A stretch of DNA of 34,294 nucleotides, from assembly GCA_012514315.1 (NCBI GenBank), contig JAAZAN010000147.1, forward strand, positions 1 through 34,294, in the 5' to 3' direction. The notes beneath the pieces are model-generated. The model was not told the DNA's origin, ran no database searches, and saw nothing but the letters and a program-made list of their open reading frames with translations. The position numbers and the translations under genes are program-made. Positions within the stretch are counted from its first letter, which is position 1. Each line of letters begins with the position of its first letter. Positions 17,087-25,319 of the stretch are shown here, in pieces. The DNA is from Chloroflexota bacterium. Its GTDB lineage: Bacteria > Chloroflexota > Anaerolineae > B4-G1.

Positions 17087-17114
17087 TTGGAAAACACGCC
17101 CTCTGTGATATAAT
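17087..17114 (+). promoter_or_regulatory. scpA promoter, probably leaderless start
   Basis: TTGGAA (17087-17092) and TATAAT (17109-17114) are 16 nt apart. The -10 ends 11 nt before ATG 17126 and there is no Shine-Dalgarno sequence in the short gap, so the transcript probably begins within about 5 nt of the start codon. It stands back to back with the mreB promoter. Confidence 0.6.
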
Positions 17115-17125
17115 CTGTTCATACT

Positions 17126-17881
17126 ATGCCCCTCACGCATGAGATTCAGTTGCCAGTGTTCGAAGGTCCTCTTGACCTGCTCCTTCACCTCATCGAGAAG
17201 GAGGAGCTCGACATCACGAGGGTGGCACTCGCACAGGTCACGGATCAGTATTTGGCATACATCGCAGGGCTGGAGGGACACCCCGTACGAGAACTCGCCG
17301 ATTTTCTTGCTGTCGCAGCCAAACTCCTTCTGATTAAGTCGGCTGCGCTACTCCCACGGGCCCCCACCCCAGAACCAGAACCGGAAGATGTGGGCGATGA
17401 GTTGGTCGAGCAGCTCAAGATCTACAAGCGATTCAGACAGATCGCCGACCTCCTCAATGAGCGTCAACAGCAGGGAATGCGGAGCTACATCCGAATTGCG
17501 ACAGTGCCAAGACCCGCGCCGCAGCTGGATCTGGGCGACATCAGTATGAGCGATCTGCTTACAGTCGCTCTGGAGGTACTCGAGGGGAGTCCGACTTCAT
17601 CAGCCGACGATGTGGTCAAGCCTACCGCGACAATCGAAGAGCAGATCACGCGCATCGACGGCATCCTCTCTCGGCGTCCTCGCACCACATTTCGCGATGT
17701 GCTGCTGAACACTCGCGACCGAGTTGAGATCATCGTCACCCTGCTGGCGGTGCTGGAAATGATCAAGCTAGACCGGATCATCGTGCGACAGGAGCGCCTC
17801 TTCGGCGAGATAGTCATTGAACGCCAGGCACACGCCGCACCACCCCACGCCGACGTGACATCCACCACTGCAGCAGCATAG
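17126..17881 (+). CDS. scpA: Segregation and condensation protein A
   Basis: ScpA is the kleisin subunit of the SMC-ScpAB condensin that compacts and segregates the chromosome. The N-terminal SMC-neck-binding helix region shows the signature VFEGPLDLLLHLIEKEELDI at residues 10-29, then VAAKLLLIKSAALLPR. The C-terminal winged-helix part has VVTLLAVLEMIKLDRI-like sequence (here VTLLAVLEMIKLDR) and FGEIVIE. The 251-residue length is normal. No scpB follows, although the two genes are often adjacent; the 3' end instead overlaps the convergent VanZ-like gene by 68 bp. Confidence 0.94.
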   Translation: MPLTHEIQLPVFEGPLDLLLHLIEKEELDITRVALAQVTDQYLAYIAGLEGHPVRELADFLAVAAKLLLIKSAALLPRAPTPEPEPEDVGDELVEQLKIYKRFRQIADLLNERQQQGMRSYIRIATVPRPAPQLDLGDISMSDLLTVALEVLEGSPTSSADDVVKPTATIEEQITRIDGILSRRPRTTFRDVLLNTRDRVEIIVTLLAVLEMIKLDRIIVRQERLFGEIVIERQAHAAPPHADVTSTTAAA

Positions 17882-18212
17882 CTGTGCCGGCCCCCACAGC
17901 ATCGATCCCTACGTCCACCAGCGATCCATTGCGCCCCGCAACGAAGGTCTGGTGATACTCATCGGTCAAGGCATAGGCAACCGCCAACAACCAGCTTACG
18001 AGACGCGTACGGCGCCCTCCCCTCTCCGAACTGCCCAACGCACGCATATACAGCCAGGCCAGGACACCGTAGCCCACCATGTGTCCCAGCTTCTTGACCA
18101 CAAGGTCGAGCCAGTCCCGCTCCAGCTCAGGCAGCTGCGGCCGGCTTGACAGGATGAAGATCATCGCCATCCAGGCCGCCGCGAGCAGCCAGTTGTGCCA
18201 CCCCTCCCTCAT
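17814..18212 (-). CDS. VanZ-like membrane protein
   Basis: This is a small membrane protein of the VanZ family. The 132 residues hold about three to four hydrophobic helices. Family-type features are IFILSSRPQLP near the N-terminus, KKLGHMVGYGVLAWL, and YALTDEYHQTFVAGRNGSLVDVGIDAVG, where the D-E-x-x-Q-x-F...R-x-G-x-x-x-D-x-x-x-D pattern is the family hallmark. The biochemical role of most members is unknown. The start overlaps the GT4 stop as ATGA, so the two are coupled. Its last 22 codons lie antisense to the 3' end of scpA. Confidence 0.85.
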   Translation of the reverse strand: MREGWHNWLLAAAWMAMIFILSSRPQLPELERDWLDLVVKKLGHMVGYGVLAWLYMRALGSSERGGRRTRLVSWLLAVAYALTDEYHQTFVAGRNGSLVDVGIDAVGAGTAMLLQWWMSRRRGVVRRVPGVQ

Positions 18213-19375
18213 AGCGTGTCTCCGTAAGCCTGTTCGAGCTGCTTAATACACCGCCGCCAAGTGAGCCGTCTTGTCGCATCCAGAACCGCAGCACGGCCCA
18301 AACGGCGCCGCAGACTATCATCACGCATGATGCGAACGACTGCCTCAGCGAACCCGTTGACGTCCCCGGGTTCTACGAGTAGGCCGGTCTCGTCGTGACG
18401 GACAATCTCCCGAATCTCGCCGACCGCATCGGCCACCACCGGCACACCTGCCCCGATCAGTTCAAGGAGCTTAACGGGACACTTGGTCCGGTTGAGCAGT
18501 GTATCATCGAACGGATAGATCGCCAACGCAGCGCGTGCGAAATGGTTCGGCAGGTCCTCAGGAATCCAGCCCGTGTACTCGACAGCCTCCTCGAGGTCTA
18601 GCTCGCCAGCCAACCTTAGGAGCACCTGCTCCTCACCGTGGAAACCCTGTCCCACGACTAATAGACGCGCCTGAGGAATCTGGACGCGCACTTGTCGAAG
18701 TACTTCAACAACACGATGCACCGAGAACTCGAAGAATCGCGTGTAGAGCAGGATGATCGAGGTATCTATTCCAGATCCTGTTCGGTCCACGGGTCGTTCG
18801 AGTTCATCGGGAACACCATTGGGAATGTACGCAACGGTCTGCGGCTTCACACCCAGCGCCCACGCCAGGCTCTGGAGAGCCCGACTGGCCACCGTTACAG
18901 CATCAGCGTGCGTCAGCCCCCACTGTTCTTGCCATGTGAAGAACCCCCTTTGGAGTCGACCATAGCCGCCGATCTCGTTCCATCCGCCCGGGCCCTCCCA
19001 GTCATCTGTATCCACGACTAACCGTGGGCGCCGTGCCCCGACCAATTGACGCAGCCACCAATGAACCAGCCCAGCGTATGCCTTGGGCTTGAAGCAGTGG
19101 ATCACATCGGGCTTGAGCTCAAGTGCCCGACGCACTAATCGATGCGTTGTCCACAAATGTTGGAGCCCTGGAACACCCAGCGGAAGCGCGATGTTCTCGA
19201 CGTGCACACCCGCTTCCTCCCAACGCGCACCGGCGTCTTCAGGGTTCTGCCAGGGCGGCAACAGGAGCGTCACCGTGTGCCCCCGTCCCACCAGTACCTT
19301 CGCCATCGGCATAGCCCGTAGACGCATCGTCATACGGGGCCGCATACCGAACGGTCCAACCATCACGATCCGCAC
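18209..19375 (-). CDS. GT4-family glycosyltransferase
   Basis: This cytoplasmic or membrane-associated retaining glycosyltransferase has a GT-B fold. The N-terminal Rossmann domain has RIVMVGPFGMRPRMTMRLRA and KPDVIHCFKPKAYAGL. The C-terminal nucleotide-sugar domain has LLVVGQGFHGEEQVL, VEYTGWIPEDLPNHFARA, and KCPVKLLELIGAGVPVVA with the E-x-x-G-x-P-V pattern. The 388-residue length is normal. Start GTG 19375 follows AGGAGGTG. The gene lies 39 bp after the Gfo/Idh oxidoreductase, so it could glycosylate with a sugar made by the upstream enzymes, or be a polysaccharide enzyme by chance in the operon. Substrate unknown. Confidence 0.88.
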   Translation of the reverse strand: MRIVMVGPFGMRPRMTMRLRAMPMAKVLVGRGHTVTLLLPPWQNPEDAGARWEEAGVHVENIALPLGVPGLQHLWTTHRLVRRALELKPDVIHCFKPKAYAGLVHWWLRQLVGARRPRLVVDTDDWEGPGGWNEIGGYGRLQRGFFTWQEQWGLTHADAVTVASRALQSLAWALGVKPQTVAYIPNGVPDELERPVDRTGSGIDTSIILLYTRFFEFSVHRVVEVLRQVRVQIPQARLLVVGQGFHGEEQVLLRLAGELDLEEAVEYTGWIPEDLPNHFARAALAIYPFDDTLLNRTKCPVKLLELIGAGVPVVADAVGEIREIVRHDETGLLVEPGDVNGFAEAVVRIMRDDSLRRRLGRAAVLDATRRLTWRRCIKQLEQAYGDTL

Positions 19376-19414
19376 TGCACCTCCTGACAGAGATGCGCAG
19401 TCCCTAGGCGTCGC

Positions 19415-20545
19415 TCAGACGCTTGAGCCGAGACGCCCATCGAAGTCGTGTGAGCCATCTTCAGCGTCAAGTGGGAACCTCACCGGCGCCCGATCGCGCT
19501 GCGAACGGTAGATCGCGGTGAACAGTTCGACGGTCTTACGACCTTCTTCCCCTGGGATCATCGGATCCCGATCCTCAAGAATTGCCCGCAGGAAATCCTG
19601 ATCCTGCAGGATGTGGTAATGACGGGTCGCGTCAATCGCGGAAAAGGCCAATCGATCCTGCTCTTGCCAGTCTGGCAGAATCGCCTCCTCGCCAGAAACC
19701 GTCCACAGATCATTGATTGGTGGTTCCAGCACCGACGTCATTCCAGCGATGAACATTGCGCCACCATCGGTCTGGACACCCACCGATGCGCCGTTGGACC
19801 CGTGTACGTGCACTTTGCCAAAAATACCAGGTTTCTGCGAATTGCTGACCACGATCGTACCCAGACCACCGTTACCGAATCTGAGCACGGCCACTGCCGT
19901 GTCCTCAACTTCGATCGTGGGGTGGTTGAGATTGTCCCAGTAGCCGAACAGCTCCTCGATCGGCCCCATGAACCACTGCAGGAGATCGAGCTGATGAGGC
20001 GCCTGGTTGACGAGCACCCCACCCCCCTCGAACTCCCACGACCCACGCCATGGATCGGACCGGTAGTAGGCTTCATCACGCCATCCCAGCATGAGGATCA
20101 TACCGAGCATCGGTTCGCCGATCTTGCCAGCATCGATGGCGGCCTTCACCCGCTGAACCGGCTCATAGAGACGCCGCTGACTGATGACGCCCAACCTGAC
20201 GCATCCCTCACGAGCAGCGGAGATCATCGCATCACAGTCGGCCAGACTGGCAGCCAGTGGCTTCTCAACCAATGTATGAACGCCCATACGGGCAGCCGCC
20301 ACGACAGGCGCCGCGTGCGCAGGATGGGGCGTGCAGACTACTATCGCCTCCACACGACCTCTCTCGATCATCTCGCCGACGCTCGCATAAGCCTGAACGC
20401 CGTATTGACCGGCGAAAGCCCGAGCACGCTCCAGGTCGCGTCCACATACAGCCGTGAACTCCGATTCGGGAAGCAGCGCCAGCGCCTCGGCGTGCGTGTG
20501 CGCGACCTTGCCGTATCCGACGATTCCAGTCCTCACTCTGCCCAT
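19415..20545 (-). CDS. Gfo/Idh/MocA-family NAD(P)-dependent oxidoreductase
   Basis: This is a sugar, inositol or sugar-acid dehydrogenase. The N-terminal Rossmann fold starts RTGIVGYGKVAHTH (about residues 5-18). E94-K-P-L-A98 carries the catalytic lysine, and H184-Q-L-D187 gives the conserved HxxD pair of the second domain. I chose ATG 20545 (376 residues) because TGAGGA precedes it and the Rossmann strand starts 4 residues later; the open frame continues upstream to 20641 through the neighbour's 3' end without meaning. The gap to the alcohol dehydrogenase stop is 35 bp. With a dehydrogenase, an aldolase and an SDR-like protein upstream, it probably acts in a sugar or polyol pathway whose substrate cannot be read here. 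Confidence 0.9.
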   Translation of the reverse strand: MGRVRTGIVGYGKVAHTHAEALALLPESEFTAVCGRDLERARAFAGQYGVQAYASVGEMIERGRVEAIVVCTPHPAHAAPVVAAARMGVHTLVEKPLAASLADCDAMISAAREGCVRLGVISQRRLYEPVQRVKAAIDAGKIGEPMLGMILMLGWRDEAYYRSDPWRGSWEFEGGGVLVNQAPHQLDLLQWFMGPIEELFGYWDNLNHPTIEVEDTAVAVLRFGNGGLGTIVVSNSQKPGIFGKVHVHGSNGASVGVQTDGGAMFIAGMTSVLEPPINDLWTVSGEEAILPDWQEQDRLAFSAIDATRHYHILQDQDFLRAILEDRDPMIPGEEGRKTVELFTAIYRSQRDRAPVRFPLDAEDGSHDFDGRLGSSV

Positions 20546-20580
20546 CTGCACATTCCTCAAGACTCCGGTGATTGCCCAGC

Positions 20581-21612
20581 CTAGGGCGTCAGAATGACCT
20601 TCATCAGACCAGGCTCGCCCCGATAGAGCCGGTCGAACCACTTCGCTCCATCCGCCAGAGGAACTACCGCACTGATCAAAGCAGCGACGTCAACCGCACC
20701 GCGGGCAATCATGTTCAGACAGGCAGGATACTCACCTTGAGATGAGCATGAGCCGTAGAGCGTCAGCTCACGGGTGACTGCCGCCTGTAGCAGGAAATCC
20801 GTCTTGGGGGATAGGTTGCCGATGAGTGTGAGTGACCCGCCTTTTCGCACGCAGCGAGTGGCGATATCCAGCGTAGGCGTGATCCCGACAACCTCACACG
20901 CGATGTCGGCACCACGTCCGTGGGTCAGCTCCGCGACTTCGCCTACCACGTCCACGGTATCTGACCTGAGCCCAACGTCGGCGCCGAGTTGCTGAGCTAG
21001 CACTAGACGTTGCTCATCCAAGTCCACAGCCACAATAAGTCCGCAACCGGAGGCTCGCAGCGCCTGGATGACCAACAACCCGATCATGCCCGAACCAATG
21101 ACGACAGCCGAGTCATCCAGATTGATAGGCGTACGTCCCACGGCGTGAAAGGCTATGGACACCGCCTCAACCATCGCCGCGTGCTCGAAACTGAGGCCAT
21201 CAGGTAACCGATACAGGATGTGCTGCGGCACCGCAACGCTCTCGGCGAACGCACCATCCTGCCGGTAGTCACCACAAGATACACCGAGTACCCGGCGGTT
21301 GTCACAGAGATTGATGAGGCCACGCCGACAGAAGTAGCAGTCCCCACAGTAGATGGTTGAATCGAAAGTAACCCGATCACCCACAGCCCATCCACTGACG
21401 GCGGGACCAACCTCCGAGATGACGCCCGCTGCCTCGTGCCCCATGATGACAGGCGGCACGCGACGCCCTGTGCTGCCGTCCATCCCGTGCACATCGCTGC
21501 CGCAGATGCCGACCGCACGCACCTCGACCAACACATCCTCAGGCCCGACAACTGGGTCCGGCACATCGGTATACACGAATCGGTTGTAGGCCTCCAACAT
21601 CAACGCCTTCAC
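20581..21612 (-). CDS. Zinc-dependent medium-chain alcohol/polyol dehydrogenase
   Basis: This is an MDR-superfamily enzyme resembling sorbitol or threonine dehydrogenase. Catalytic zinc ligands are C37 (GICGSDVHG) and H59-E60 (GHEAAG). The structural zinc loop has C89, C92, C95 and C103 (CGDCYFCRRGLINLC). The NAD-binding turn is SAVVIGSGMIGLL. Start GTG 21612 follows GGGGAGGT and gives 343 residues, the usual length; the upstream open frame to 21732 covers the promoter. The protein likely oxidises a secondary alcohol of a sugar or polyol. It has its own promoter, separating it from the two genes upstream. Confidence 0.92.
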   Translation of the reverse strand: MKALMLEAYNRFVYTDVPDPVVGPEDVLVEVRAVGICGSDVHGMDGSTGRRVPPVIMGHEAAGVISEVGPAVSGWAVGDRVTFDSTIYCGDCYFCRRGLINLCDNRRVLGVSCGDYRQDGAFAESVAVPQHILYRLPDGLSFEHAAMVEAVSIAFHAVGRTPINLDDSAVVIGSGMIGLLVIQALRASGCGLIVAVDLDEQRLVLAQQLGADVGLRSDTVDVVGEVAELTHGRGADIACEVVGITPTLDIATRCVRKGGSLTLIGNLSPKTDFLLQAAVTRELTLYGSCSSQGEYPACLNMIARGAVDVAALISAVVPLADGAKWFDRLYRGEPGLMKVILTP

Positions 21613-21696
21613 AGAAAGACCTCCCCATATGGATGGATTCTGATGCGGTACCTCGCAGTACCGAGTACTCAGGCTACGCAGCCAGCTACATACCGG

Positions 21697-21725
21697 AGTG
21701 TAGCATATGCCGACCGCTGCGTCAA
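21697..21725 (-). promoter_or_regulatory. Promoter of the alcohol dehydrogenase-Gfo/Idh-GT4-VanZ genes
   Basis: On the minus strand TTGACG (21720-21725) and TACACT (21697-21702) are exactly 17 nt apart, in a 140-bp gap after the DapA-family gene. The leader of about 75 nt holds a short stem made by GGTAC and GTACC. The spacing and boxes are good, so an internal promoter is likely. Confidence 0.6.
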
Positions 21726-21752
21726 CGGACACACGTGAGGCCCGCCGAGATA

Positions 21753-22826
21753 TCAGCTCAACCAGGCATCCATATGTTCTCTGACGAACGCGTCGTCATT
21801 CAGATCGGGGTAGGCGCGACAGACACGCTCGATCTCATCCGCTTGACTGGGGGAAAGCACCTCCCGTCGGTCGAGACAGAGCGTATTCTCCAGCAGGCCT
21901 TGGCGGCGAAGCACCTCGTGAATACCAGCGATTGAGCCCGCAAACCCATTGGCTACGTCGAAGAAGGCCGCATTGCAGTCAGTGATCTGTTCCGCCAGCA
22001 CCAGCAAGTCAGCCGGCACACTCTCCACATCGCGTAGGGCTCTGCAGCGCTCGAATACCTTCACTGCAGTTCGAGTCCAACATGCCCAGTGCCCCAGCAA
22101 TCCACCGGCAAAACGAACCTGGACCATCCCGTGGGTTGTGGGTTGCGCGTATCGGGCCAGGAGATCCAGCACAATATGATCATCATTGCCGGTGTACAGC
22201 ACGATCTCGTGTGCCCGACCGGCCTCGGCCATCGCCCGGACCACATCCAGCGTCTGGTACCGATTGAACGGAGCAACCTTGACAGCCACCACATTAGGGA
22301 TCTCGAGGAACCGCCTCCAGAAACTATAGGGAAGCACACGGCCGCCCACCGCGGGCTGCAGGTAGAATCCAATCAGCGGGATCTCTTGTGCTACCGCATA
22401 GCAGTGACGTAGCAGGGTGTCGTCATCCGCGTTAGGCAGGGCCGCGAGCGATAGCAGACCCGCATGATAGCCGGTCTCCCGTGCGAATGAAGCCTCAGTA
22501 CACGCTTGAGGGGTTTCGCCACACACCCCAGCGATCAGCACAGTGCGGCGTTTCGAGACCGCATCACACACCGCAGCGGTCTCTCTGGCGAGCTCAAGCA
22601 CAGGCTTGAACAACCCATGCTCGGGCTGTCGGATCGCAAACTGCGTCGTATGTACGCCGACCGCGATACCACCGGCGCCCGCCGCATGGTAGTACCGAGT
22701 CAAAGCACGCTGACGTCGCTCGTTGAGCCGACGGTCGCGGTTCAGAGCCAGAGGATGCGCGGGAATGACGAGGCCCTCTCGCAGCAAATCCATCACATCG
22801 CCCGGGGGAAGGGGGTAGTCCGTCAT
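21753..22826 (-). CDS. Dihydrodipicolinate synthase (DapA)-family aldolase/lyase
   Basis: This is a class I (Schiff-base) aldolase-fold protein of the DapA/NAL superfamily. The barrel start YYHAAGAGGIAVGVHTTQ replaces the usual GTTGE pattern. Y155 (LIGFYLQP) and K183 (NVVAVKVAPFNR) match the catalytic tyrosine and Schiff-base lysine. It has 357 residues against about 290 for lysine-pathway DapA, with an extra C-terminal helical part, so it is not the housekeeping enzyme. The start lies 3 bp after the SDR-like gene, so the two are co-translated. Its neighbours suggest it cleaves or makes a 2-keto sugar acid or similar carbonyl compound; the substrate is unknown. Confidence 0.85.
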   Translation of the reverse strand: MTDYPLPPGDVMDLLREGLVIPAHPLALNRDRRLNERRQRALTRYYHAAGAGGIAVGVHTTQFAIRQPEHGLFKPVLELARETAAVCDAVSKRRTVLIAGVCGETPQACTEASFARETGYHAGLLSLAALPNADDDTLLRHCYAVAQEIPLIGFYLQPAVGGRVLPYSFWRRFLEIPNVVAVKVAPFNRYQTLDVVRAMAEAGRAHEIVLYTGNDDHIVLDLLARYAQPTTHGMVQVRFAGGLLGHWACWTRTAVKVFERCRALRDVESVPADLLVLAEQITDCNAAFFDVANGFAGSIAGIHEVLRRQGLLENTLCLDRREVLSPSQADEIERVCRAYPDLNDDAFVREHMDAWLS

Positions 22827-22829
22827 CGC

Positions 22830-23888
22830 TCAGAACCTGCCGTCTCGGACCTCAAAATGAGTCGGCCTATCCCAGATCGTGTGTCCATCGGCGATCCACC
22901 TTGCGGTCCAGCGCAACACGGACTCGATGGGCGTGAGTGTCGGACCTAGCAGAGTTCTTGCGCGCGTCGTGTCACTTAGCAGAGCAGTGTCCGACTCGAT
23001 GCCGATGATCTCAACCGACTTGTCGAACATATCCGCGAAGCGAAGAGCCACAGCGCGCACGGACAGCACCTCACTTCCTGTGAGGTTCAGCACTGTAGGC
23101 GGCGCCGTCGCAAGGCCTAGCGCTCGAATTAACGCATCGTTGGCGTCCCTCTGCCAGATGGCGTTGAAGTATCCCTGGGTCACGTCCACAGGTTTGCCCA
23201 AGTATACTCGTCGCGCGATATCCACCAATACACCGTACCTGAGGTCGAGCGCATAGTTGAGCCGAATCAAACAGACTGGCGTGGTACGCTCACGGGAATA
23301 GTACTCGAAGATCCGTTCGCGGGCGATGCATGCGTTGGCATATTCTCCCACGGGGGTAAGCGGGTCGCTCTCTAGAGCTCCTTCACCACTTACCGGGACC
23401 AGAGGATAGACGTTCCCCGTCGATAGCACGACTATCCTGGTGCGGTCGAAACGTTGCATCACATTCGCCGGGATGATGGTGTTACTGACCCACGTGCTGG
23501 CGGGATCGACCCCAGTGCCAAACTTCCGACCCACCAGGTAGACCAGATTCGCACTGTCTGGCAGCTCCGCCAACTGAGAAGGCTCGAGCAAGTCACAGCT
23601 GAGCGTCTGGACATTGTGGCTCTCGAGCCATTCCTTCACACTCGAATCCGAGAATCGGCTGACGGCCACGACATCTAGAGCTCGGCCAGCCGCATCTGCA
23701 GCGCGCCGAGCGAGCACAGCCAGCGAAGGCCCCATCTTGCCGCCTGCTCCCAGGATGACCAGAGGACTCTCGATGCTCCCAATTCGCTCCACTAGGCTCG
23801 GCCCCGGACAAGTCAAGACATCGAGCAACTCCGACTCATTGCTGATGGTGTCGGGAACGCAGGTCTCCATAGCGCGATACCTCTCCAT
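22830..23888 (-). CDS. NAD-dependent epimerase/dehydratase-like (extended SDR) protein lacking the catalytic lysine
   Basis: This is a Rossmann-fold extended SDR. GAGGKMG (about residues 47-53) is the nucleotide-binding turn; VVLSTGNVYP is the conserved Ser/Thr strand. The usual Y-x-x-x-K pair reads Y183-A-N-A-C187: the tyrosine is kept and the lysine is replaced by cysteine. Ordinary epimerase chemistry is therefore doubtful, and it may bind a sugar nucleotide or use another mechanism. I chose ATG 23888 (352 residues), about 11 nt after GGGAG; ATG 23900 is an alternative that sits too close to it. It is the first gene of the minus-strand sugar operon, divergent from the UroD-family gene. Confidence 0.8.
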   Translation of the reverse strand: MERYRAMETCVPDTISNESELLDVLTCPGPSLVERIGSIESPLVILGAGGKMGPSLAVLARRAADAAGRALDVVAVSRFSDSSVKEWLESHNVQTLSCDLLEPSQLAELPDSANLVYLVGRKFGTGVDPASTWVSNTIIPANVMQRFDRTRIVVLSTGNVYPLVPVSGEGALESDPLTPVGEYANACIARERIFEYYSRERTTPVCLIRLNYALDLRYGVLVDIARRVYLGKPVDVTQGYFNAIWQRDANDALIRALGLATAPPTVLNLTGSEVLSVRAVALRFADMFDKSVEIIGIESDTALLSDTTRARTLLGPTLTPIESVLRWTARWIADGHTIWDRPTHFEVRDGRF

Positions 23889-23927
23889 GTCGATGTACAT
23901 CTCCCAAGCTGATCGGCTGATGGACAC

Positions 23928-23955
23928 ATTGTACGGACTTAGGCGGGTTTGTCCA
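23928..23955 (-). promoter_or_regulatory. Promoter of the SDR-DapA-family operon with inverted repeat
   Basis: On the minus strand TGGACA (23950-23955) and TACAAT (23928-23933) are 16 nt apart. The plus strand carries TGGACA at 23921-23926 and TGTCCA at 23950-23955, an inverted repeat that brackets the core promoter and might be a regulator site. The transcript would begin near 23921. Confidence 0.45.
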
Positions 23956-24040
23956 GAGCATCCGCACAGGGAGGGCCGCAGCAGGCATCGGCGCCTCGCC
24001 AATGTCGCACACGGAGTGATCTCCGCTGCGTGAATCTGGT

Positions 24041-24069
24041 TTGACAGCCCATCTGACCGATATCATAAT
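24041..24069 (+). promoter_or_regulatory. Promoter of UroD-family gene 1
   Basis: A consensus -35 TTGACA (24041-24046) lies 17 nt before CATAAT (24064-24069). The predicted transcript start near 24076 leaves a leader of about 73 nt before ATG 24149. I see no known riboswitch in that leader. The promoter faces away from the one at 23928-23955; the roughly 85 bp between them hold no gene. Confidence 0.6.
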
Positions 24070-24148
24070 CGGCGCGTACAAGCGTGTGGAATCCATACTG
24101 GTCATCGGGACCAACGGCTGGAACACACTGAAGAGAGTAGGAGGCTTC

Positions 24149-25174
24149 ATGGACTCACGAGAACTCGTGCAGCGCGCACTCGAATTCGCCCAACCCGCGC
24201 GCATCCCACGACAGTTGTGGCTTCTGCCATGGGCCACAGAGCATTACCCGAACATGGTGGAGATGCTGGATCAGCGCTACCCCAACGATATCGTGACATC
24301 ACCCGCGTTCCTGGCCGCAGAGCCCAGGACTGTAGGGGATCCTTACCAGCCCGGGATGTATGTCGACGAGTGGGGTTGCGCATTTGAGAACAAGCAGCGC
24401 GGAGTAATCGGCGAGGTGAAGGAACCTCTGCTGAAACACTGGCGCCAGTGGGAGACGATACAGCCGCCGCTGGAGTGGCTGACTGTCAGTGTTGGCCAGG
24501 TCAATGCATTCTGTGGCGCCACAGACAAGTTCGTCCTCGCAGGCTGCAACCCACGACCGTTCGAACAGTTGCAGTTCATCCGTCGTACCGACAACCTCTA
24601 CATGGACCTGATGGACCAGCCCGAAGAGCTGTTTAAGCTGCTGGCACGCATCCACAACTTCTACCTGCAGCAATTGGAGCTCTGGGCCAGCACAGATGTT
24701 GATGCGCTGACCTTCATGGATGATTGGGGAGCACAGCGGACACTGCTGATCTCACCAGACCTCTGGCGACAGGTCTTCAAACCGCTCTACCGCGACTACA
24801 TCGACCTGGCCCACAGCCGCGGGAAATATGCCTTCATGCACTCCGACGGGCACACAGCCGAGATCATTCCTGATCTCGTCGAGATGGGACTGGACGCACT
24901 GAATACCCAGATCTTTTGTATGGACATTGAGGATCTGGGCCGACGCTTCGCAGGGAGGCTCACGTTCTGGGGTGAGATCGACCGACAACACCTGCTGCCG
25001 TTTGGTTCCGCAGGAGACATCGTAGATGCAGTTCACCGCGCGCGCAGGGCCCTCTACCGAGATGGAGGTGTTATCGCTCAGTGCGAATTCGGACCGGCTG
25101 CTCGTCCGGAGAACGTGCTCCAGGTGTTTGAAGCGTGGGCTGAACCTCAGTGTCCCAGCAGCGCGCCCTGCTAG
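24149..25174 (+). CDS. Uroporphyrinogen decarboxylase-family (URO-D barrel) protein 1
   Basis: This is a TIM-barrel protein of the URO-D/methylcobamide-methyltransferase superfamily, not heme-pathway HemE. Visible segments are FMDDWGAQRTLLISPDLW, YAFMHSDGHTAEIIPDLVEMGLDAL and LTFWGEIDRQHLLPFG, which are the D-D-x-x-x-Q..ISP, H-S-[DC]-G and G-x-[ML]-D landmarks of the wider family. The H-x-C zinc motif of methylcobamide methyltransferases reads HSD here, so a zinc-thiol reaction is unlikely. ATG 24149 follows GGAGG and gives 341 residues; the open frame upstream is leader. It diverges from the sugar operon and may act on one of its intermediates. Actual reaction unknown. Confidence 0.82.
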   Translation: MDSRELVQRALEFAQPARIPRQLWLLPWATEHYPNMVEMLDQRYPNDIVTSPAFLAAEPRTVGDPYQPGMYVDEWGCAFENKQRGVIGEVKEPLLKHWRQWETIQPPLEWLTVSVGQVNAFCGATDKFVLAGCNPRPFEQLQFIRRTDNLYMDLMDQPEELFKLLARIHNFYLQQLELWASTDVDALTFMDDWGAQRTLLISPDLWRQVFKPLYRDYIDLAHSRGKYAFMHSDGHTAEIIPDLVEMGLDALNTQIFCMDIEDLGRRFAGRLTFWGEIDRQHLLPFGSAGDIVDAVHRARRALYRDGGVIAQCEFGPAARPENVLQVFEAWAEPQCPSSAPC

Positions 25175-25234
25175 CGTCGCTCGCCCCAATCAGCTCTCAT
25201 CAAGCCGGACCAGCGCTGTGATGTGAGAAGAGTG

Positions 25235-25260
25235 ACGCCCCACCCCAATGGGTGAGGCGT
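25235..25260. terminator. Hairpin between convergent UroD-1 and zinc-ribbon genes
   Basis: ACGCC-C-CACCC (25235-25245) pairs with GGGTG-A-GGCGT (25250-25260) in a 10-bp stem with one C/A mismatch and a 4-nt loop. It lies between two genes that end facing each other, so it may stop transcription in both directions. Neither side has a clear T-tract. A second small stem, CCTGTG with CACAGG, lies at 25289-25305. Confidence 0.5.
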
Positions 25261-25319
25261 TCGCACTAGATCGGACTTGAGGACTCTACCTGTGATGCAC
25301 ACAGGCAAGAGGCGTACGC

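Noticed and set aside
19613..20584. 323-codon plus-strand open frame
   Set aside because: It is antisense to the Gfo/Idh/MocA gene and its translation looks like reverse-frame noise rich in His, Arg and Pro.
24076..24148. Possible riboswitch in the UroD-1 leader
   Set aside because: About 73 nt with no recognisable conserved riboswitch blocks or strong stem; nothing supports it.
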